DNA from: Tigriopus japonicus
Lineage: Eukaryota; Arthropoda; Copepoda; Harpacticoida; Harpacticidae
Assembly (NCBI GenBank): GCA_010645155.1
Contig: JAAGOF010000268.1
Location: 41,270 to 105,269, forward strand
DNA length: 64,000 nucleotides
Direction: 5' to 3'
Shown here: one piece after another, positions 1 to 13,949 of the stretch
Numbering within the stretch: position 1 is the first letter of the stretch
Layout of the letters: every line of letters starts with the position of its first letter
Program-made: the position numbers and the translations under genes
The notes under the pieces: generated by a model
Databases searched by the model: none
What the model was told of the DNA's origin: nothing
The model's input: only the letters and a program-made list of their open reading frames with translations

Positions 1-38
1 GAAAGAAAACGCATTGAGAATGGTTTTCTTGGGGGGTA

Positions 39-327
39 TGTCGTAATCGTGATGTCAATGAAGGAAGTTATTCAAGGATCTACAACAGTGAGGATTAATC
101 GGTGCTTAAGCCAGCCGGCTCTGGCCTGGTCAGCCAATCCAGCCAATTTGGTTTTGGCGCCAACTTTCAGGAATATGATTGAGAACGTCTGCTCTTGTAT
201 AAATAAAGCTCACTCTTACGATCATTAACCAGTCGAAGAGACAATATCAATCACGTACGTTGTACTTATTGAACTACTTAGTTAGAATTATCCTAGTCTT
301 AGCCTGCATTATTCTTAGATCTTAGCA
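39..327 (+). mobile_element. Probable LTR of a retrotransposon (solo or 3' LTR)
   Basis: A G-run (31-36) that looks like a polypurine tract is followed directly by a TG start at 39. Inside lie a TATA-like tataaat (about 198) and an overlapping AATAAA (202-207), an arrangement common in compact LTRs. The block may end at the CA at 326-327, but no second copy is present, so the right edge is a guess. If the reading is right, the body of this element lies left of the window on the plus strand. Confidence 0.4.
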
Positions 328-635
328 AGTAGGGGTAAATCACTACACGTTGAGAGCTTGTCCGCTTTTGTGGCTGTCTCTGATGCATCGGGATCGTCAA
401 GGAAGTGTGTGGCCGAGATGCAGTTGTCGTATCTGTCTAAAGCACGGGTTGTTCGCGTCAGTATGTCCTTGATGGCGACCTTCCTCTCGTTTGAAATGGT
501 GGAAAGATCCGAATCTTTCACTTCGTCGAAAAGCCGTGTAAGAGCCTTGACAGATTTGTGCACATGGAGGGAGTATCCCTTGGTAAACCGCTTGGCTTCG
601 GCGAGAGAATCAAAATGGAACTCGTTGTCAGACAT
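315..635 (-). pseudogene. Gag-like N-terminal fragment, probably BEL/Pao
   Basis: A 106-codon minus-strand reading frame begins with MSDNEFHFDSLAEAKRF and is rich in charged helical sequence, with a segment that resembles the start of BEL/Pao gag polyproteins. It ends early, with no capsid or zinc-knuckle motif. A BEL/Pao pol fragment on the same strand at 4.4-5.0 kb makes a retroelement origin plausible, but nothing shows they belong to one element. It could also be a chance frame. Confidence 0.3.
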
Positions 636-1928
636 AATGCGAGATATTTCGATTTGAAGAGGTTATGAATGGGATCCCTTGTGCGTGTGGTTGGAATTAA
701 GGTCCGGAAAGCCGATTGCGCCATATAATGGTCGAGGCTAGACTTTAAATAAGGTTGGACGAAGACATTAACGAAAACACGTACTTTATTCCAAGACGTA
801 GGGAACCAGAATCTTCTAGAGTTTAACAGCTAGTGAAGATCATTGGAGAGTCATCACCGATATGATATACAGTAGAAGGAGAGAGACATTACACTCGGCA
901 TGTCCATTATTTTGTGGATAGTGTGGAAAAGATGGACGCCATTTCGTTCCCCAATCTTTGAGGAATGATTGAGTTGTTTGGGCTGCAAATTGTAATCCAT
1001 TGTCCGATAGTAAGATGTTTGGGGCTCCCATTACCGAAAAACACTTTCTGAAAGACTTGAGACGAATTTGAAGCAGTTGAATATTTGATAACGAGTAGAG
1101 ATCCGGACAAACTGTCACTAATTTCAAGATATTCATGATTCCCATAACTGAAACACGTGGCCATCTCAAAAGGTCTGGTTGGAATCTCTTCTTGAATTAT
1201 TAGTGTGGACATTTTAGTTAGATGGACGATGAAACATGCATTCCCGACATGACTCAATCACGTTCTGGATGTCGGACGTAAAACCAAGCTCAAATACTGT
1301 ACAATCTGGCGAGCACGTCGCTTGGTCTTTTCTAATCCTTGATGACTTGAATGGAGATTCTTCAGTACACTAGGTACAGCTTACGGTGGAACAACAATTT
1401 GAGAATTTCTCAAAATTAGTCCTTCATCTACTGAAAGTTCGTCTGCCATTTGCTTGAATAAGGAAGAGTGACCGAATTTGGCATTTTTAAGAAGAACTGA
1501 CGACTTTAACAATTCATAATCTTGACTTTCTTGTGCTTGTTTACTTAATCCATCTAGAATGATATCATCTTCAGGAACAAACCTGGGAGTGAATAGCTTC
1601 AATTCGTTATTCTTCTTCTTCATTGTAGTCTTCGTGTGGGTCATGAGCAGGTGTGCGAGAAAGTGTATCTATGATTGCATGATCTTCACCCCGAATCCAA
1701 CAAACAACGATATTGTACCCAATCGATCGAGAACGATAATTTTGAACTGTGGGATTTTCGATCTCTTGTAAGGTTTGATGCTTAAATATATTTTTAAGAG
1801 GTTCATGATCAGTTAACACCTCAAAACTAATTCCGGCTGTGGAGGTGTGGAACTTTCGGATTGCCCAGTAAATTGCAAGGGCCTCTAATTCGACCATTGC
1901 GTATCGTGACTTTAAAAATAATAAATAT

Positions 1929-2082
1929 TGTGGCGTGCTCGCTCATGAGCACTGCGTTGCTCACTACCCTTCCCCCTGCTATGTATATATAGTCCGTTCT
2001 ACATAGAATATAGTCAGTATTGAAGTACATCTACTCTACTCACTACACGTTGAGTGGCCTCGCGGCTACTCTTCGTGCTACA
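1929..2082 (+). repeat. TRIM 5' LTR, 154 bp
   Basis: TG...CA repeat matching 2596-2749 apart from three substitutions. It contains a TATA-like tatatatag, so it probably carries its own promoter. Confidence 0.85.
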
Positions 2083-2171
2083 TGGTGGCAGCGGTGTTTC
2101 CGTGGCGGGAGTAGGGAAGCGAGGCATGTGAGGTTATCATGCAGTACCGAAACCCCACGGAGAACAAACCA

Positions 2172-2375
2172 GTGGCCGGATCGATTGTGTGCGGGTGGAT
2201 TCCCGGATCGATTGGCCGTGTTCGGGTGGATTCCCGGATCGATTGGCTGTGTTCGGGTGGATTCCCGGATCGATTGGCCGTGTTCGGGTGGATTCCCGGA
2301 TCGATTGGCCGTGTTCGGGTGGATTTCCTGATCGATTGGCCGTGTTCGGGTGGATTCCCGGATCGATTGGACCGT
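2172..2375 (+). repeat. 31-bp minisatellite inside the TRIM (about 6 copies)
   Basis: A unit of 31 bp built around ttcccggatcgattgg is repeated head to tail with few changes. Because 31 is not a multiple of three, each copy shifts frame, which explains several spurious repeat-rich open frames on both strands here. Confidence 0.9.
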
Positions 2376-2439
2376 GTTGGATCGGTGGGGCCTGCGAGTA
2401 CCGTGTTGGATCGGTGGGGCCGTAAGAAGCCTAGATGAG

Positions 2440-2537
2440 ATGGATCGTCGGTGAGGCCGTTTGAGTCACCGTGTTGGATCGTCGGTGAGGCCGTTTGAGT
2501 CACCGTGTTGGATCGTCGGTGAGGCCGTTTGAGTCAG
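2440..2537 (+). repeat. 34-bp minisatellite inside the TRIM (about 3 copies)
   Basis: A second, unrelated tandem array with the core gatcgtcggtgaggccg repeats about three times before the purine tract. A shorter GC-rich repeat (gtgttggatcggtggggcc, about 2373-2424) lies between the two arrays. Confidence 0.85.
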
Positions 2538-2595
2538 AGATGGGTCGGTGGCCGTTTTTGTTTTGTTTGTGAGATCGTTGATCTGGGGGGGAAGG

Positions 2596-2749
2596 TGTGG
2601 CGTGCTCGCTCATGAGCACTGCGTTGCTCACTACCCTTCCCCCTGCTATGTATATATAGTCCGTTCTACATAGAATATAGTCAGTATCGAAGTACATCTA
2701 CTCTACTCACTCCACGTTGAGTGGCCTTGCGGCTACTCTTCGTGCTACA
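2596..2749 (+). repeat. TRIM 3' LTR, 154 bp
   Basis: Second copy of the 154-bp repeat, preceded directly by the purine tract and followed by the ATAT target duplication. Confidence 0.85.
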
Positions 2750-3000
2750 ATATTCTTTTAAATAAACGTGAATCACACGAGATTAATTTCCATTCTTTAC
2801 GGGCAGCATCAGTCCACAAAACAGTTTTCGCTCCGGTCATGTGCATCCTTACAAGAACCACTGAATTTATCTGGCCTGAGAGGCTAACGAGAGGAATCAT
2901 GATTTCCAGTAGGAACAGTTCAACTACTTTCTTATGCAAATGAGACCTTGCTTCTGTTGAGTAGACGACGTATAGTATTTCAATTTTCAGCTCACTCAAA

Positions 3001-4400
3001 GTTCAGTGGAAATCCTACCGAGAATAAATGAAAAACCCGGGAAATCCCAGATTTGTAACAACTTTTTTGTTGTGATACTGGCTCAGATATTATAGTTATG
3101 GGTTTTACCAAGAAGCACGGAAATCATGGAGTTGGATACTAGCCTACGCTGGGAGCCGTAAAATCAGATTTAGTTTTCAAATTTGAATATAAATCTTCCA
3201 AACGTATACATTTTCAAAGAAGAAATAGCAAACTCTCAACAATTTGTTCAAAGAATCATTGAAGTTGCCGTTTTGGTGCCATGAGAGACAGGTTCAAAGT
3301 TGCATTTTCAAATAGAATCTTAGATATCGGAGAACTTCACTTGGCATTGAATTTATAAATGGTGCGTCAACATCACAATTTTTTGGGTGGTTAATTTGTC
3401 CAAGTTGCTAAACTGTTTTTTAAACGGCAACCCTGTCCATGGAGCAACCGAGGAAAAAAGGGATTCAGTGTGGCCACTTGATAGGAATGTTGAACAAATT
3501 TCCGGAATTGAACATCGTAGATGGAAACAAAAAGCCCAGCCATTAATTAAAGACTTGAAATGATATATTGCTTTAAAACACACAGGACAATGTTCTTTTG
3601 CTTTTGAAAAGATACAGCTAGTTCAACATGATGATATGATATGTGTATTTTTTCAAAACGCTTTTTTTTACTTTACACTTCAGTCACAATGCATGCAAGA
3701 TCACAACATCTCAAGTTCATAGATATCCCCAAATGCGACATACTACCAGGTCTTAAAAGACTACTTTTTGCTGAAGACACAGAATGTGGGGAAAATTGTT
3801 GAAGTTCCACTTTTCCAATTTCCAGCTTAGTATGTCCAAATTTACTTGCTCCACACATGAAAATCTTTGTTTGTATTGGGATAAATTACATGTTGCAGAC
3901 ATATAAACAAATTTCAAATTTGAGTTCTGATATTTCTTAGGGGTTTTAATTGGTTATTTATGCAATAAACACAATTGCTCTTAGCATGCAATTATTTGAC
4001 ATGTAAATGATAACAGTCCTTCTGCCAAACCCCTCGTTTGGAAATATGATACTGTCTTGAAATATCTTATCAAATCATTTTGAAGGTGGAAATAAGTTTG
4101 GTGGCTGTAAAAGCAGATGGCTATGAGTAATTAGTTTGGACATACTTGTTTTTCAGCAGTAACTGAATGCAGTACAACAACAAACTGTGACTTTTCCTTC
4201 AAAACAAAGCACCCATTTAGCTCAGTTTGTCATATCTGTGTATGTCTGTGCTTGAGTTCTGATTCACTGAGTTTGAAAAAAACGACTAAGTCCATCTCGG
4301 TACCGAATTTCAAATATCCGTCAATAGATGGACCTTCAAGGTTGGGAATCTAGGCGCTTCGCGCCTATATCTATGCCTCGACCCTGCCCGGTGCGTAGAA
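3001..4400. other. No gene seen
   Basis: AT-rich sequence with no supported coding frame. A short GC-rich hairpin (aggcgcttcgcgcct, about 4350-4365) lies beside the BEL/Pao fragment and may mark its broken edge. Confidence 0.6.
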
Positions 4401-4401
4401 T

Positions 4402-4996
4402 TCAAAGGCGAGCAACATTGACAATCTTTTTAACGACGTTCCTCAGTCTTAACCATCCACTCAGTCGGTGAAATAGTTCCCTCAGGAACGACTTCGTCGA
4501 GTCCGGTTGCAAAGTGGTGTGGAGGGACATAACTTCATTGTCCTCCTTTTCTGTCTCTGAAAGATCATTATTTAATATGGGCCGGAAGTCTTGGTGGCAA
4601 GGATTCACTCCGCGTTTTGACCACAGGAAGTCAGGTCCCCTGAGCCAACTTGACGGTATCAGAGATTGTGGATCTAATGGTCGAGATGCCATATTGGCCG
4701 GGTTTTTACTTGTTCCGATGTACTGCCATTGCTCTACAGGTGCAGTGGAGAGGATGAGTTCGACTCGCCTTGCCACGTATCTGCAGAACCTCTTATCCGT
4801 GTTCCTTAAGTATAGCCATGTACAATTGAACTATCTGAATAAAAGGTGATTTGGTCGGTTTTTCTGACAAGCTTTTCCACGGACACTCTTGCCGCATGGA
4901 CTGCCTCGACTGCGGCGCAAAGTTCAAGTCTTGGAATTGAAGTTGCTGATCTTGGCGCCATGCCGCCACCTTAGAACTTCCCATTGGGAATGCCAC
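4402..4996 (-). pseudogene. BEL/Pao pol fragment (RNase H to pre-integrase)
   Basis: On the minus strand, one frame gives AFPMGSSKVA at the right end. A second frame gives SIPRLELCAAVEAVHAARVS and FYSDSSIVHGY, the BEL/Pao RNase H signatures. A third then continues with NTDKRFCRYVARRVELI (about 4815-4760), QWQYIGTSKNPANMASRPL and WLRGPDFLW, the usual linker toward integrase. Two frame changes are needed, one near 4955 and one near 4815, so it is a dead copy. No LTRs or reverse transcriptase were recognised nearby; the left end stops near 4402. Confidence 0.78.
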
Positions 4997-5024
4997 ACAA
5001 ACCGAATACAGACATATACTTCCG

Positions 5025-5107
5025 AGTCAAAAATGGTAGCACTCCCAGTTCGAAGCACATCTCTAGTAGTGATGTGTTTCGAATCAAGAGTGCTGCCAGT
5101 TTTGACT
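5025..5107. repeat. Foldback repeat with 37-bp arms
   Basis: The segment 5025-5061 is the imperfect reverse complement of 5071-5107, with a 9-base spacer. A looser related inverted pair occurs at about 5230-5264 and 5326-5362 and shares the tttcgagttgg core. Together they look like remnants of a small foldback element next to the BEL/Pao fragment. Confidence 0.65.
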
Positions 5108-5539
5108 TTGAAGCTTATCGTCATTAAAAAAGGCAGGTGGTATAGAACTTTCTGAGAAGACCTAAACAGGGAGCAATTTGGCAACACTCGAACTAGTTCG
5201 ATTTCGAGTTCCATCCATAGTTAAAAAATGGATTTCGAGTTGGTAGTGCTGCCATATTTTATGGTAGATAAGGTCTATTGCCTGTTGATAGTTTAGTTGT
5301 GGTCAGATTTTTTACCCTAAAAAACAAAATGGCAAAACTCTGCCGAAAATCCAACTCGAAACACATCATCAGTAATCTCTAATCGTACTACGAATGTCCA
5401 TGGTTGAACAGATTTTCAGGGATGAAAAAATTGTAATGGAAGTCCCAAAAAGGATGAGTTGGTCAACAAAATACCATATGCACCCACAAATGAAGTGAGT
5501 AATGGCCAAGATCCGACATCAGTGGTTTCATTTTAATGG

Positions 5540-5800
5540 ATGAGTGTAATCGAACGAATTCAGCTGGGGATTCTGGGGGCCAAAATGGTTAGGGATGCGT
5601 CGGAGTCGAGACTCACCGTCCATAAAATTTAATCAAAATTCGTGAGCCCCACTCGTTTTTTTCATTTTGACAATCAATTCAAATAAGAATTTTTCCTCAC
5701 GTAGCAAACTAAAACTATGAAATGTCCGAGCTTAGTTCTGACCCATCCCTAGTTATTTTGGCCCCAGAATCCCCAGCTGAATTCGTTCGATTACACTCAT
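5540..5800. mobile_element. MITE-like foldback element with about 60-bp inverted ends
   Basis: The left arm (5540-5600) and right arm (5741-5800) are near-perfect reverse complements over about 58 bases. They share gtgtaatcgaacgaattc and ctggggattctggggcc. Similarity continues more weakly inward. No coding frame lies between them and no clear target duplication was seen, so the superfamily is unknown. Confidence 0.75.
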
Positions 5801-6331
5801 GAAACTCCCTCCGACGGATTTTGGCTATTACTCCCTCCCTTTGCAGATGCATAAATTGTAAAACCGGTAGTCTGATCGGGTCGTTAAAATGGTGATCTCT
5901 TTTTTTTGTATCAACTTAATTCCAATGTGACCGAAAAAGCTTGATCTTACCATAACTCTAATTTGACAAGTTATTGGGTCCCCTGGCTGTACTAGTAAAA
6001 GGTTCTGGTTGTGGTGGACTTTGATTCCGTCAGCAGTTTGTTTGAACATTTACACGTTTAAAGTTGTTGAAGACCCCAAGAATCACAAAAAAATAATTGT
6101 CTCTGAATCCCTCGTTGTTCCATCAATTTTTATGTTTAGTATCTTAATCTTCATGTTTGGAGAAAGCAATGAATGCCCGTCAGAGTCAACGACAACATAG
6201 TGATGTGTTTTTAGTTGGGTATTTAGTAGTGATGCGACCAAATAAAAAGTGACGCCGTTTTTACCTAGAGTTTATGTCTCTTCATTATCTGGCAGTTAGC
6301 CTTTCTTTTAGTATTTGATCTATAGATCAAA

Positions 6332-6434
6332 CAAGGGCAAAATTGGCAACACATTGCTAAACTTGCGGATGCTACCAAAAACATTATTTGGTAGCATCCG
6401 TAATATTTAGCAAAGTGTACCATATTGACCCTTG
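6332..6434. repeat. Long hairpin with 48-bp arms and 7-base loop
   Basis: The arm 6332-6379 pairs with 6387-6434. The inner 14 or more bases (gatgctaccaaa and its complement) are perfect and the outer part is imperfect, ending in caagggc / acccttg. This may be a whole foldback MITE; an RNA copy would form a strong stem. Confidence 0.75.
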
Positions 6435-7202
6435 ATTAGGTTATTGGGTCAAAAAGCTCCCCAAAACCAAACTCTTCAAAAGGCAGGTAACATAAATTCC
6501 CCGACAAAAACTGGCAGTCAACTCAAAATACATCAGAACTAAGAAAGTGATTTGACCTTTTCAGAAAATCATTGGAAAGGAACGAATGGATCGAGCTGGC
6601 CGTGTTTTTGAATATACTTAATCAAGGATCAATAAACAACTGGATGCCTCGGCTACCGGTAAAAGCCATTTTTTGAATTCTGTGTTATGCAGAGAAAACT
6701 CTTATCAAACCAAGTGTTTGATTGGTAATGCAAAGCTCACATGCTTAATTTCAACTTGATTGACTGAAATTTTTGGCAGTTAGAGTAATTTGAAGCGTAG
6801 AGCATAGGGCGCTCTTCCGACCGAACATTTATTTGCACCTACAATCAATTTTTCTCTCGTTTCCGCGCGTATGTATTACGACTGTAGCAAATTTGGAAAC
6901 CTTGTTTCTCGTGGATGGAGTAATGTACCAAGCTGAAATTTAGCAAACGACATCCTTATATGATTGTTTAATCATTCTTATCAAAACAAAGTCATTAACA
7001 TGAATGGAATTCGATTTATAAAAAATCCACAGCTGAACGCCTGAGCGGCGGCTTCCATGTCTTACGCTTTCCTTGACTTGATCTACCTTGCTTGTATCTG
7101 TCAAGTCTGAAGTCAAAACAATCATAGTTAGTCGACAAGGAGACGACTGCGGTCAATTACTCCACCTCGTGTACTACTAACAGATAACAATCCAGTCTTA
7201 TC
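6435..7202. other. No gene seen; 5' flank of the sulfotransferase
   Basis: No supported coding sequence. The stretch just before 7203 holds an in-frame TAA at 7185-7187, which supports the chosen start of the next gene. Confidence 0.5.
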
Positions 7203-8640
7203 ATGGGTTTTTGGAATCGCGTTTTCCCTGGGTTTTCGTTTGTCGTTTTTGTTACTCTGGTCTTGTGTTTCCAAACCCGTTTGGCCTTTCTATATCTCTC
7301 ACGGAGAGCTGATCATTCTCTCTCATTTGAGACTGGTAAAAAAAACTTTCAGGACCATGAGGACAGTTCTGTGGGTCTTGATTCTTCTTCGATTCAGAGT
7401 CAACGACTTGGCCGTTTGCATAAGAAATGTCAGCAAGTCAAACCTAAAGTGCTCTTGAGGAAGTTCCGGCCAAAATACCATTTGTTTCTGATGGAGCCTC
7501 AGACCGGTTTAGCATATTGTCACGTGCCAAAGGTGGCCAGCTCATTCTGGTTTTCAATTTTTTCACACATGATTTCCGAGATCCCAAACGATTTAAATCT
7601 CTACAATTTACACTCAACATTGCTGAAAGCATCCACCGATGTGGAGAGCTTACCAGAAAATGCTTTCAAAATGATCTTCGTCAGACACCCGCTGAAAAGA
7701 TTGATTTCGGCTTATGTGGAAAAGTTTGTGGATATTCCAGACGAGACATTTGTGGCGGATTTGAAAAATTTCATTGCTCACCAGCGCAAAAATGATCCCG
7801 CGAATTCAGAGACAATAGAGATCAATTTTCCAGCCTTTGTCCGATTTGTTATTCACGAAGTCAATGAAGACGTTGTCAGCAATGGAACTCAGCATTGGAT
7901 CCCGTATACAAGCTTATGCGAAATCTGTCGCAAAAGGTGAGATTTTTACTAAAGCTGAAATTCTTTTTCTGGCGGAAAGTCTGCCCTTTCCTATTTGCTT
8001 GACTTTTCTCATCTTGCATGGACTTTGTGATTATTATTAGAATTTTGTTCTGTAGAGTTGAACAACAGATATTGATTTTTTCAGGGACGCCTCTTGAAAA
8101 AAAGTATAGATAGAATTGGAGCTCTGAAGTATTGAGTGAAATCATGAGATGCGACCTCTTGCGAGCGCAGGCTTTCAGACCCAAGAAGCAAAATTTAACT
8201 ACAATTCTGACGTTCTGGCAGGTTTTTTTAACTGGTACTTTTTGACAAAATTCGTGCCTAGTGTTGCGCGGGATAACTGAAGCTTGTGTTCAGGAAGAGC
8301 AAAGGAAGAAGCAGCTCAGTTACTGTTGAGGTCAATCTGAGATTGACCTTAAAACTACAGTCGATCTAATTCCAGGATCGATTTCATTGGTCACTTGGAA
8401 ACCTTGGACGCAGACGCAGAACTCCTCTCTGAAATTTTCCCAACACTTAAGGACTTTGTTCCCACCAAGCATAACCTCATTGACGACAAATTAGAACATA
8501 ACGCCGCTCTTCTAGACAACCTTGATCGGACTCGGGAATATTTGTCGCAATTGGACCAAGAAGCACGCCTAGATTTACTTGAGCTCTACAAAATGGATTG
8601 CCTGCTTTTTGGTTATGATTGCAACGAATTCATGCCTTGA
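7203..8640 (+). CDS. Golgi carbohydrate sulfotransferase (CHST, Sulfotransfer_2 family)
   Basis: Predicted type II Golgi membrane enzyme that moves sulfate from PAPS to a sugar on glycoproteins or proteoglycans. Exons are 7203-7936 and 8376-8640, joined in phase 2 (donor gtgaga, acceptor ttccag), giving 332 residues. A short cytosolic tail is followed by one hydrophobic segment (about residues 9-31). The 5'-phosphosulfate-binding motif CHVPKVASSFW is at about 106-116. The 3'-phosphate-binding motif MIFVRHPLKRLISAY is at about 157-171. The CxxC and DFIGHLETL motif, typical of the CHST8-14 branch, spans the splice junction. An in-frame TAA 18 bp upstream supports the start. The length fits the family. 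The sugar substrate cannot be read from sequence. Confidence 0.88.
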
Positions 8641-8727
8641 TCATGTTCCGTCTGATGATCAGACTAGAAATCTAACATGGAGGGTACTGTGAAGGCGCCC
8701 TATTTACATTAATGAGCAAAAAAGAGA

Positions 8728-8733
8728 AATAAA
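8728..8733 (+). promoter_or_regulatory. Poly(A) signal AATAAA of the sulfotransferase gene
   Basis: Exact AATAAA 88 bases after the stop codon, the first good hexamer downstream. Confidence 0.5.
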
Positions 8734-8840
8734 AAGATGGCACCCGTCAATTCCACAATTCTGCCACAGTTAATTAACAGGGTTTATTTTTTGCTGGCCA
8801 CCCTGAGGATTCATTCATAATTTCCAGATTGGATCATCAG

Positions 8841-9586
8841 CAGGGCTGCATAAAAATGAATCAAAAAACGCAACAAAAATGCAACAAAATGCAAAATTTT
8901 GAGGAACATTAAGAATTAAATGAAAGAAAAGGGCACACACTTGACATATCCCAAAAAAGACAGTTGTTTCACATCGACGACTATTTGATGTTTAGTAATA
9001 TTTTGCGTTTTAAGTCTGGAACGCGTGCACCTTGAACATAGAGCTTTTCACATGTTCATGCTTTTACTGAAGCACTATAGTATAGCAGTATAGTTTGTGC
9101 ATTTCTTTCATTTTTGCCATCACATAAAAAATTCTTTGATTGGTACAATTCAACAAAATTACCAACAACACAATTGCAGAAACTAGTTGAACTTGCCCTC
9201 TAAATTGGCAAAATTTCAGGTTCAAATGTCAAAGAGAAAATTTAAAACTTTGAGGTGCGCACTTCATGATGCTCAACAATAGCTTCTCTTCCTTACAAAC
9301 CCGGACTAAAAAATAAAATCAGGCAAACGAGAAACGAAATGAAACATAAAAGTGAAAAGTATCTTGTCTTGATCAATCAGATATGATAAAGGAGAGAAAA
9401 TATAAGTGATCTTCAAGAAATTTGGAAAACACCAGATTTCGTCAAAAATGGAAATCAACAAGAAAATGCACTAAGTTTCGACAAAATAGTCAATAATGTC
9501 AAAAATGCAAATCAGCCAAAAAAAATTAAGGGCAAAAAATGAAAAAGATGAAAAAAACGTGCATTTTCATGAAATGTACAGCCCTG
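8841..9586. mobile_element. Candidate hAT-like MITE, about 746 bp
   Basis: The left end CAGGGCTGCATAAAAATGAA is mirrored at the right end, where the reverse complement reads CAGGGCTGTACATTTCATGA. CAGGG ends are typical of hAT elements. The flanking octamers (atcatcag / atgatccg) match at only six of eight positions, so the target duplication is weak. The interior is A-rich and non-coding. Confidence 0.5.
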
Positions 9587-10565
9587 ATGATCCGTGAAAA
9601 AAATCATCCCCTTGATTTGGTTCATGGTTGCCACGTGGCAATGAGCTATTTCAGGATTAAGAAATCCATTCAGTTTCCTCAACTCTGAACTTAATATTTG
9701 TTTGTGAGGTGGATTCAACATGTTAACGTATTGTCTCTTGCATTTTGATATCATATATTTTAAGATGTAATGACAAAAGTAAATAGACTCCAGCTAACAC
9801 TTTGAGGGATGTTGTTGGTTTGAAAAGTTAAAACTTATTATATCATTACAAACATTGAATTTCGAGTTGTGGAAATTTGAAAAGGACTTTTTAACGCTGA
9901 AAATGGTCCCCATATCCTTAGATCCATTAGCAAGCCATTGCAAACGCAATACAATTTTTTCGCAATAGTGATACTTGGTAAATTCTCTTTTCAGTTTAAT
10001 ACCGGAAAAAGAGACATCACACGGCTCTTGAGTTGGCTTTCAAGTGTTAAGATATTAATTTAATCTAGAAGTCAATGATCACTGAACCGGTTGTTTGTGG
10101 AATACAGTAATAACTTGGATGTTCTTGTGCAGAGATCTTGTAAATCACAGAGGTCAAAAAGTCAAAAGATGGTCAAAGAAAGAGAAAGAGAGCAAGGGAC
10201 AAGAAAAGCTGTAAACGGGTAACTGGGTGGGCGAAAAAATCATCATTTTTTTTGTTTTGAAAAGTTCAAAGACGACTCTGAAGATGATCAGATAAGTATG
10301 GATGGAGAAATGGAAACTCGTGTTAAGATCAAGAGAAAGGGTATGATCAAGGAATCTGAAACATTATTTTGACCACTCATAAACGTCCAATAACGAAATA
10401 TGTAGCTTTTAGAAAAAAGTGTATCACATTCAAAGACACTCAATAATGGCAAAAATAAATCCATAAAAATAACGATTGATGCGGAAGCGAGAGAATTGAA
10501 TGATTGAATGAATGATTAAGAATTGAAATTTATGTCATAGTTCTGTTTGCTTCTTGGATGATCCA
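9587..10565. other. No gene seen; likely 3' UTR and flank of the carrier gene
   Basis: AT-rich, with no supported coding frame. The part nearest 10565 is probably 3' UTR of the minus-strand mitochondrial carrier gene. Confidence 0.5.

Positions 10566-13949
<3,384 letters not shown>

Larger units (their letters stand above)
1929..2749 (+). mobile_element. TRIM (terminal-repeat retrotransposon in miniature), 821 bp
   Basis: Two 154-bp direct repeats (1929-2082 and 2596-2749) start TGTGG and end CTACA; by eye they differ at three positions. They are flanked by a 4-bp duplication ATAT (1925-1928 and 2750-2753). Just after the left repeat is a primer-binding-like TGGTGGCAGCGGTG (2083-2096), and just before the right repeat is a purine tract (2585-2595). 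The 513-bp interior has no gag or pol, only two arrays of short tandem repeats. This is the full architecture of a TRIM, which must borrow enzymes from an autonomous partner. It sits inside the gypsy RNase H region. Near-identical LTRs suggest recent insertion. Plus orientation is set by the primer site and purine tract. Confidence 0.88.
840..2999 (-). pseudogene. Degenerate Ty3/gypsy pol (RNase H and integrase)
   Basis: Read on the minus strand from 2999 downward, the pieces follow gypsy pol order. The 2745-2999 frame ends in a WKLISCDSRLFKR segment typical of the entry to RNase H. After the TRIM insertion, 1928-1607 continues with SRYAMVELEALAIYWAIRKF and TDHEPL. The 1644-1381 frame leads into the integrase zinc region (VLKNLHSSHQGLEKTKRRAR, about 1350-1290), then IPTRPFEMATCFSYGNHEYL near 1180. 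About 1040-890 in another frame gives the integrase core DNGLQF and HYPQNNGHAE. At least two in-frame stops (1381, 1258) and one frameshift disable it. The C-terminal end is lost near 890, and no reverse transcriptase or LTR of its own was found. The element is dead and old compared with the TRIM inside it. Confidence 0.8.

Noticed and set aside
2020..2503. Repeat-rich open frames on both strands (such as GGFPDRLAVFGWIPGSIG repeats)
   Set aside because: They are translations of the 31-bp minisatellite inside the TRIM, with frame cycling; no protein is supported.
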